From Sulfurimonas sp. (GTDB lineage Bacteria; Campylobacterota; Campylobacteria; Campylobacterales; Sulfurimonadaceae), in NCBI GenBank assembly GCA_026987995.1, contig JALSMC010000220.1, positions 1 through 11,433 on the forward strand: 11,433 nucleotides of DNA, written 5' to 3'. Under the pieces are notes generated by a model. The model did no database searches. It saw only the letters and a program-made list of their open reading frames with translations, and was not told the DNA's origin. Both the position numbers and the translations under genes were made by a program. This document shows, piece after piece, positions 6,917 to 11,433 of this stretch. The stretch's first letter is position 1. Each line of letters opens with the position of its first letter.

Positions 6917-6962
6917 TATTCATACCTCCCTCTAAAATACTCCAAAACTTTTTTTATAAACC

Positions 6963-6978
6963 CTTTTTCAAGTATAAT
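6963..6978 (+). promoter_or_regulatory. Campylobacter-style promoter for the COG0523 GTPase
   Basis: A CTTTTTC tract is followed by AAG and a perfect TATAAT (6973-6978), the T-rich/-10 layout typical of Campylobacterota housekeeping promoters that lack a -35. Transcription would start near 6985, about 47 nt before the ATG at 7032. Confidence 0.55.
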
Positions 6979-7031
6979 TCTCAAAGAGATTATTAAACAA
7001 GTTTAATTAAAAAATATATAAGGTACTACCC

Positions 7032-8006
7032 ATGATACAGTCATTTATTATTACAGGATTTTTAGGCGTTGGTAAAACAACTATGCTCACTAACACAGTT
7101 AAAGAACACTTTGGAGATAAAAAAGTAGCTATAGTAGTCAATGAATTTGGTGATATCGGAATTGATGGAGATATACTTAGTAATGTATATAGTGAAGTTC
7201 TTGAAATATCTGAAGGCTGTATCTGTTGTCAACTTTCCCAAGAGTTTGAGAGTGGTGTTATGGAAATAATTGGAAAGTATGATCCTGAAATTATTTTCGT
7301 AGAAACTTCTGGTGCATCTGAGCCTTTTCCTATTTTTATGTCTATGCAAAACCTTGGTGTTACAGTTGAAGGCATCATCTGTGTGGTTGATTCTAAAAAC
7401 TTAGACTCTTATAAAGAAAACTCAACAGCGAAGTACCAAATAGGTGGCTCCAATATAATTGTTTTAAATAAAACTGACTTAGTTACGGACTCTGAACTTG
7501 AAGCGGTTAGAGCAGAAGTTATAGAGATGAAAGAATCACATAACATCAAAAACAACCTTACAGGTGAGACAGTTTTTAACAATTATGTTATCACTGAAGC
7601 TCAAGAGGGTCTTGTTAAAAAAGAGGTTTTTGAAGGTGTCTATAAAATTGATGAGATTATCGGTTTAGCCAAAGACTATCAACACCCTGAACATACTCAA
7701 GGTGATTCTATCACTCAACAAGTTGCTTATCTTAAAGAAGATATTAAATTTGAAGATGTTGATGCTATTTTAAATAATATTCCAAAGAGTATTTATAGAG
7801 TGAAGGGTGTTGTTAAGGTTACAGATGTTGCTAACCCAATCGTTATAAACTACTCTTTTGGTAATGTCTCTTTTGAAGAACTTGATGAATATGCTCAGCC
7901 TTCAATTATGATATTTATTGGTGAGTCTATACTTGATGATGTAAACAGACTTTGTGACACTTACTCTTACATCAACATACCAAAGTTTAAGTTGACTTCA
8001 TTTTAA
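7032..8006 (+). CDS. COG0523/CobW-family GTP-dependent metallochaperone
   Basis: A 324-residue G3E-family P-loop GTPase. The Walker A is GFLGVGKTT (9-17). NEFGDIGIDG (37-46), the metal-binding GCICC (62-66, a CxCC motif), ETSGASEP (91-98), VVD (118-120) and the NKTD guanine motif (146-149) are all present. A C-terminal CobW_C-like region includes RVKGVVKV and FIGESILDD. No histidine-rich metal loop is seen. COG0523 proteins deliver zinc, cobalt or other metals to client enzymes; the client cannot be read from the sequence. It has its own promoter and stands upstream of the RibBA-type gene, which has a promoter of its own. The ribosome site AAGG lies about eight bases before ATG and is modest. 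Names such as cobW, yeiR or yjiA would be guesses. Confidence 0.88.
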   Translation: MIQSFIITGFLGVGKTTMLTNTVKEHFGDKKVAIVVNEFGDIGIDGDILSNVYSEVLEISEGCICCQLSQEFESGVMEIIGKYDPEIIFVETSGASEPFPIFMSMQNLGVTVEGIICVVDSKNLDSYKENSTAKYQIGGSNIIVLNKTDLVTDSELEAVRAEVIEMKESHNIKNNLTGETVFNNYVITEAQEGLVKKEVFEGVYKIDEIIGLAKDYQHPEHTQGDSITQQVAYLKEDIKFEDVDAILNNIPKSIYRVKGVVKVTDVANPIVINYSFGNVSFEELDEYAQPSIMIFIGESILDDVNRLCDTYSYINIPKFKLTSF

Positions 8007-8009
8007 TCA

Positions 8010-8024
8010 TTTTTTTTATATAAT
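8010..8024 (+). promoter_or_regulatory. Promoter for the ribBA-type gene
   Basis: A run of T (8010-8017) leads into TATAAT (8019-8024), 29 bp before the ATG at 8053. A TTGACT hexamer at 7992-7997, inside the end of the GTPase gene, lies 21 bp from this -10, or 17 bp from the poorer TTTATA at 8015. The short leader leaves no room for an FMN riboswitch. Confidence 0.45.
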
Positions 8025-8052
8025 AAAAAAAATAATAAGAAAAAGAGAATTT

Positions 8053-9081
8053 ATGACACCTATACAAAGAGTATTAGAAGCAATCGATGAGATAAAAAAG
8101 GGTAATATGGTCATCATGATAGATGATGAGGATAGAGAAAATGAGGGTGACTTAGTTTATGCCGCCGCGTTTAGTACTCCTAAGCATGTTAACTTTATGG
8201 CTACACATGCCCGTGGTCTTATCTGTGTTGCGCTAAGCAAGGTAATTGCTACAAGATTAGATTTAAATCCTATGGTAAGTTCAAATACATCTTCGTATGA
8301 GACTGCGTTTACTGTTTCTGTTGATGCAAAAGATGCCCTTACTGGTATCTCTGCTGCTGAGAGAGATGATACTATCAAAATACTTGCAAATCCTATAGCA
8401 AAACCTACTGAACTTGTAAAACCAGGTCATATTTTTCCTTTAATTGCTAAAGATGGTGGTACCCTTGTTCGAACTGGACATACTGAGGGTTCTGTAGATA
8501 TTTGTCGTTTAGCAGGACTGAGCGAAGCGGGTGTGATTTGTGAAATCATCAAAGAAGATGGAGAGATGGCCCGTCGTGATGATTTAGATGTTTTCGGAGA
8601 GACACATGGACTTAAAACTGTTTTTATCTCTGACATAGTTGAGTATAGACTTGCTAATGAGTCTTTGATAAATGAAACATCAGTCCAAGAGATGGAGTTC
8701 TTTGGTGTAAAAGTTAAAAAACATATATTTGCTGACCATGATGGAATAGAACATACTGCCATAGAATTTTACTCTGCTGGAAGTATTGCAAATGTACGTG
8801 TGCATAATGTTGTTCCCGATATTGACTTACTTTTAAATCAAGATAAATATAATAATCTTGTAAAATCGATAGAGTATTTAAAAATAAATAGTGGTATTTT
8901 AGTTTTTATCAACAAAACAAATCATCAAGATAATTCTGCTCCTAAAGAGTTTGGTATAGGTGCACAAATTATTAAATCTTTTGGAATTGAAAAAATGAAC
9001 CTTATAACATCACTTAAATCTACTGAGTTCGTTGGTCTGAGTGGTTTTGGTTTAGAGGTAAATGAAACTATAAATATCTAA
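8053..9081 (+). CDS. ribBA: 3,4-dihydroxy-2-butanone-4-phosphate synthase with a degenerate GTP cyclohydrolase II domain (RibBX-like)
   Basis: This 342-residue protein has an intact N-terminal RibB domain (1 to about 205): DDEDRENEGDL (24-34), HARG (52-55) and HTEGSVD (143-149), and it should make 3,4-dihydroxy-2-butanone 4-phosphate from ribulose 5-phosphate for riboflavin. The C-terminal part descends from RibA: VRVHN (248-252) and GIGAQI/LSGFGLEV near the end align by eye. The zinc cysteines expected after VRVH (C-x10-C-x-C) are absent (VVPDIDLLLNQ), and the GRGIGL-to-AN-LG stretch with catalytic residues is missing, so GTP cyclohydrolase II activity is not expected. This is the RibBX variant known in Proteobacteria. 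A separate ribA should exist elsewhere. The stop lies three bases before apbE. Confidence 0.88.
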   Translation: MTPIQRVLEAIDEIKKGNMVIMIDDEDRENEGDLVYAAAFSTPKHVNFMATHARGLICVALSKVIATRLDLNPMVSSNTSSYETAFTVSVDAKDALTGISAAERDDTIKILANPIAKPTELVKPGHIFPLIAKDGGTLVRTGHTEGSVDICRLAGLSEAGVICEIIKEDGEMARRDDLDVFGETHGLKTVFISDIVEYRLANESLINETSVQEMEFFGVKVKKHIFADHDGIEHTAIEFYSAGSIANVRVHNVVPDIDLLLNQDKYNNLVKSIEYLKINSGILVFINKTNHQDNSAPKEFGIGAQIIKSFGIEKMNLITSLKSTEFVGLSGFGLEVNETINI

Positions 9082-9084
9082 ATT

Positions 9085-10038
9085 ATGAAACTATTTTATC
9101 TCCTTCTGATACTCTCCTCTTTAAATGCTGGAGAAGTCTTGCAAACTAGAACAAAGGTGCTTATGGGTACCTTTGCTACTATAAGCCTAAGTGAATCAAA
9201 TAAAGGGCTCTTTAAGGGTGCTTTTTCTGTTTTAGCTAGGGTTGACAACTCTCTCTCCTCATATAAAACAAACTCACCAATATATAAACTCAACAAGCAT
9301 AAAAAAGCAGATATAAATTTGTACACTTATGAAGCACTTCTTTTGAGTCAAAAGTACTATAAAGAGAGTAGAGGCTACTTTAATATAGCTATTGGTAGCG
9401 TTACTAAAGAACTCTACCATTTTGGTGAAGATGAACGTATTCCAGAAATATGGGAATTAAACGCAAGTGACACCTCTTTTAGTACACTTATATTTAATAC
9501 AAAAAGTGCAAAAATAGGGTATGGAGTAAAAATTGACTTAGGTGGATTTGGTAAAGGTTTTGGTGTAGACAGAGGAGTAGAGTACTTGCATATGAATGGT
9601 GTACAAAAGGCAAGAGTATCTCTTAGTGGTGATATTCGTTGTCTTGGGATATGTGAAATAAATATAAATAATCCTTTCTCATCAACACCACTACTTCGCT
9701 TTTCAACTAAATATCAAGAGATGGGAATTTCAACAAGCGGAAACTATAATCGTTTTGTAGGGACTTCTGCTAATAACCATCTTATAAATCCAAAGACAAA
9801 AGAGTCACAAAAAAACTTTATATCTCTGACACTTATATCGACACTTCCAAACTCTGACATAGATGCTTATGCAACGGCAGCTAGTGTTATGCCAAAAGAG
9901 TTGGCATATAAGTTTTTAAACTCTTTAGATTTAGCATATGTCGTGCTAGAGAGTGATGCAAGTTTAGTGCTAAGTGAAAATATTGACCAATATGTTAAGT
10001 GCCTGACAAGAACAAATGTTATATTCAACAAGCTTTAA
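9085..10038 (+). CDS. apbE: ApbE family FAD:protein FMN transferase, exported
   Basis: A 317-residue protein with a short signal peptide (MKLFYLLLILSSLNA, no lipobox cysteine), then MGTFATISL, DLGGFGKGFGVD (151-162), SGDI (181-184, usually GGD), STSGNYNRF (216-224), HLINPKT (232-238) and DIDAYATAA (258-266) with the Mg-binding aspartate and threonine. ApbE takes FMN from FAD and links it to a threonine or serine of exported proteins. It starts three bases after the ribBA-type stop. No Shine-Dalgarno sequence is visible, so translation is probably coupled; the signal peptide supports this start. The last 14 residues (V304-L317) and the stop are encoded inside the inverted-repeat element at 9995-10266, so the native C-terminus may have been replaced. 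Its likely substrate is the FMN_bind protein at the right edge. Confidence 0.88.
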   Translation: MKLFYLLLILSSLNAGEVLQTRTKVLMGTFATISLSESNKGLFKGAFSVLARVDNSLSSYKTNSPIYKLNKHKKADINLYTYEALLLSQKYYKESRGYFNIAIGSVTKELYHFGEDERIPEIWELNASDTSFSTLIFNTKSAKIGYGVKIDLGGFGKGFGVDRGVEYLHMNGVQKARVSLSGDIRCLGICEININNPFSSTPLLRFSTKYQEMGISTSGNYNRFVGTSANNHLINPKTKESQKNFISLTLISTLPNSDIDAYATAASVMPKELAYKFLNSLDLAYVVLESDASLVLSENIDQYVKCLTRTNVIFNKL

Positions 10039-10266
10039 AAGGTTTAGCTTCAAGGCGAACTTTTGTTAGCAATGCGAGCATTGTTGATGGAAGTTCAACG
10101 AAGAAGATGAGCCTTTTAAAGCTTGCCCTTCTGGTGAAGAGGGAAATTACAATCTGTAATGCGAAAAACCCTTAAAGCTACTAGTAGCTCCTGCGGGATT
10201 TTCGCCTCACAGCTTATAGTTTCTCTCTTCATTGAATTATGACATTTGTTCTTGTCAGGCACTTAA
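9995..10266. repeat. 272-bp inverted-repeat element with three-way-junction structure
   Basis: The outer arms 9995-10028 and 10232-10266 are inverted repeats: the outermost 25 bp are perfect (core GTGCCTGACAAGAACAAATG), then one mismatch and one extra base. Both ends are TTAA. Immediately inside are two hairpin domains of 97 nt each. Domain 1 (10029-10125) is closed by a perfect 14-bp stem (CAAGCTTTAAAAGG, 10029-10042, with 10112-10125), with GAACTT/AAGTTC and CAATGC-GA-GCATTG inside. Domain 2 (10135-10231) is closed by a 12-bp stem with one G-U pair (10135-10146 with 10220-10231), with three further hairpins inside. It spans the convergent gene ends and also covers the 224-bp gap between them, in which no gene is visible. 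Candidate identities are a MITE-like mobile repeat, a structured RNA or a bidirectional terminator. Confidence 0.85.
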
Positions 10267-10709
10267 TGTTTATAAATAGAGGCGAGTAAAAGCCAAAGAG
10301 TGTAGAGCAGAAGTAGTTCTAATAATATAAATGAGATAAGCTTTACATAGGCAAAAAAATCTAAGCCTATTATGATAAAGTAAGGACTAGAGAGTTCTAA
10401 AAAACCTACAATAAAGATAGCATAAGATAGCTTTATAAACTGTTTTGATTTTTTATATTTTGTAAAGAGTATAAAATGTAAGAGAACCATAAAAAAAAGT
10501 CCAAAGGCAAAAATATGTGGCAGTATTATTTTTAGTATTGTTAACCATGACTTCTCTACTAAAAATTTCTCTTCGTTACCAAGGTAGTATTGTAAAACAG
10601 CAGTAACAGAGAGTCCTATTTTATCTTCAAAGAGTAATAATGAACTCCCTAAAAGAAGGAGACTAAATAGTAAAAAGTATAGGACTGCGTATCTATATGC
10701 TTGTTGCAA
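10263..10709 (-). CDS. Small four-helix membrane protein with His-x12-His helix, FMN-protein-associated
   Basis: A 148-residue membrane protein of no family I recognise, with helices at about 8-27, 61-82, 92-112 and 118-142. The second helix carries H65 and H78 (PHIFAFGLFFMVLLH), a spacing able to place two axial ligands or a heme/quinone site on one face. The loop before it has YYLGNEEKFL (41-50), and the upstream 160-residue protein has a similar GN-x-x-x-F loop before a His, so the two look like distant tandem paralogues. The start is TTG (10707-10709) with a GGAAC ribosome site, overlapping the 160-residue gene by 17 bp. Its stop codon lies in the right arm of the inverted-repeat element. 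A membrane electron-transfer role with the FMN_bind protein is inferred. Confidence 0.75.
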   Translation of the reverse strand: MQQAYRYAVLYFLLFSLLLLGSSLLLFEDKIGLSVTAVLQYYLGNEEKFLVEKSWLTILKIILPHIFAFGLFFMVLLHFILFTKYKKSKQFIKLSYAIFIVGFLELSSPYFIIIGLDFFAYVKLISFILLELLLLYTLWLLLASIYKH

Positions 10710-11175
10710 AATTTAAGTTCCATAAAGAGTGTAGTGCCATGATAAATGCTATTATATGCCAGATAAAGAATGAAAAAATATACACACCAACTAGATTTGG
10801 AATATAGAAATAACTTATAAAAAGAGTAGTAAGTGAGAGTAGGGCACTTATCATTAATATATTTATAACAATAATAGAGTAGCGTTTAATCGAGCAGAGT
10901 CGTGCATAAACTGTACTAAGTGTTAAGAGAATCATCATTATAAAAAAGATTTGTCCATGAAGATACTCTAAGAATACTGACTTATCCATAGGGTCTATAA
11001 ACTCATCTATATTTCCAAAAAGAGTCATCTTTATATCTTCACTTACAAGTCCTAGTGTCGCGTTTACAACAAAAAAATCAGCTATAAAGTAAAGTAGCAT
11101 AAAAACTAAGAGACCATTAAGTAGAGGCTTCATAGCCATATCTTCTTTGAGATTTTTAATGAGAGTAAAGCGCAA
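10693..11175 (-). CDS. Four-helix membrane protein following the FMN_bind gene
   Basis: A 160-residue protein I do not recognise as a named family. A basic, amphipathic N-terminus (RFTLIKNLKEDMAMK) precedes four helices at about 18-40, 71-90, 98-121 and 127-150. The loop LFGNIDEFIDPMDKS (52-66) precedes H73 at the start of helix 2, and H140 and H149 lie in helix 4. The layout matches the next protein downstream. The chosen start is TTG (11173-11175), three bases after the FMN_bind stop, with AAAGGA upstream; an ATG at residue 13 is an alternative with a weaker ribosome site. It is translated between the FMN_bind gene and the 148-residue membrane gene, so all three probably form one electron-transfer module. 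Confidence 0.72.
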   Translation of the reverse strand: MRFTLIKNLKEDMAMKPLLNGLLVFMLLYFIADFFVVNATLGLVSEDIKMTLFGNIDEFIDPMDKSVFLEYLHGQIFFIMMILLTLSTVYARLCSIKRYSIIVINILMISALLSLTTLFISYFYIPNLVGVYIFSFFIWHIIAFIMALHSLWNLNFATSI

Positions 11176-11177
11176 GA

Positions 11178-11433
11178 CTATTTTCCTTTAAGTAGTTCAT
11201 TATACAGAGCAAATGCGATACGTGAAGCATCTGTGATACTACGAACACTCATAGTTGCCCCTGAGATACTAGGTATCTCTTTTTTAAGGTGGAGTAACTT
11301 ATCTGTTGGCGTGTTATGAAACTGTGAACTCCACTTTTTTGATGGGAGATATTCATGTGTTTCATTAAAGGCAATAATTTCTATATCTTTTAGGATGTTA
11401 TTTGAAATCACATAGAGTACAACAGCATTTTGT
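11178..11433 (-). CDS. FMN_bind domain protein, covalently flavinylated type, C-terminal part (5' truncated)
   Basis: The reading frame is open to the right edge, so the gene begins outside the window; the GTG at residue VISNNILKD is internal. The visible 85 residues (after an incomplete edge codon) fit the end of an FMN_bind domain: strand AVVLYVI, strand IEIIAFNETHEYLP (with the usual H/E-x-P-E-Y-like turn), the W-x-x-Q-F segment (KKWSSQFHN), and EIPSISGATMSVRSITDA, where the threonine of SGAT is the residue to which ApbE links FMN. Such domains act outside the cytoplasm (for example NqrC, RnfG and other flavinylated electron carriers). It ends with TAG at 11178-11180, three bases from the 160-residue membrane gene. 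Its N-terminal anchor cannot be seen. Confidence 0.85.
   Translation of the reverse strand, partial: QNAVVLYVISNNILKDIEIIAFNETHEYLPSKKWSSQFHNTPTDKLLHLKKEIPSISGATMSVRSITDASRIAFALYNELLKGK

Noticed and set aside
10029..10231. Integron attC site or tRNA/riboswitch in the structured element
   Set aside because: No attC core sites flank the hairpins, no tRNA T-arm or anticodon pattern is present, and the FMN riboswitch conserved core is not seen. It also sits at gene 3' ends, not in a leader.
9995..10266. Ordinary intrinsic bidirectional terminator
   Set aside because: It is far larger than needed, lacks a clear stem followed by a U-tract at the outer ends, and has two organised internal domains. 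A terminator function may still be a side effect.
1..11433. CRISPR array, transposase gene or prophage
   Set aside because: No regularly spaced direct repeats, DDE/HUH transposase motifs or phage genes were seen on either strand.

Overview
The window is AT-rich and fits a chemolithoautotrophic Campylobacterota (epsilonproteobacterial) genome of the Sulfurimonas/Sulfurovum type. The basis is the gene content: a DAB inorganic-carbon transporter, a five-subunit 2-oxoacid:ferredoxin oxidoreductase of the reductive TCA cycle kind, and a RibBX-like riboflavin enzyme. Promoters are also Campylobacter-like, with T-rich tracts ahead of TATAAT boxes. The assignment is inferred from content; no marker gene is present.

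Region 1 (1-2670, minus strand) is a tightly packed operon: dabB (NuoL-like, GTG start), a 251-residue membrane protein resembling the C-terminal half of an antiporter-like subunit (4-bp overlap), and the first 105 codons of dabA (10-bp overlap, runs off the left edge). Region 2 (2671-3144) is a divergent control region. It holds a perfect 14-bp inverted repeat, a perfect 13-nt palindrome, a third weaker dyad and a TATAAT box.

Region 3 (3145-6889, plus strand) encodes a 2-oxoacid:ferredoxin oxidoreductase in the order D-E-A-B-G: a two-cluster ferredoxin, a CODH-beta/CdhB-like accessory subunit, then alpha, beta and gamma. D stands apart by 142 bp that include a good promoter; E, A, B and G are nearly contiguous. 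A hairpin follows G. The DAB transporter would raise cytosolic bicarbonate/CO2, and this enzyme could use CO2 in reductive carboxylation, so the two divergent units look like one carbon-fixation locus.

Region 4 (7032-11433) has a flavin theme. It contains a COG0523/CobW GTPase, a RibBA-type protein whose GTP cyclohydrolase II half is degenerate (RibBX-like), and an exported ApbE flavin transferase. Convergent to these lie two small four-helix membrane proteins and an FMN_bind protein with an SGAT flavinylation motif (truncated by the right edge). ApbE would attach FMN to that protein outside the cytoplasm, and the two membrane proteins may link it to the membrane electron pool.

The strongest unexplained structure is a 272-bp element at 9995-10266 between the convergent genes. 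An outer inverted repeat of about 34 bp (25 bp perfect, ending in TTAA) encloses two abutting hairpin domains of exactly 97 nt each, forming a three-way-junction fold. The element supplies the last 14 codons and stop of apbE and the stop codon of the opposing gene. It looks like a non-autonomous mobile repeat or a structured RNA/bidirectional terminator.
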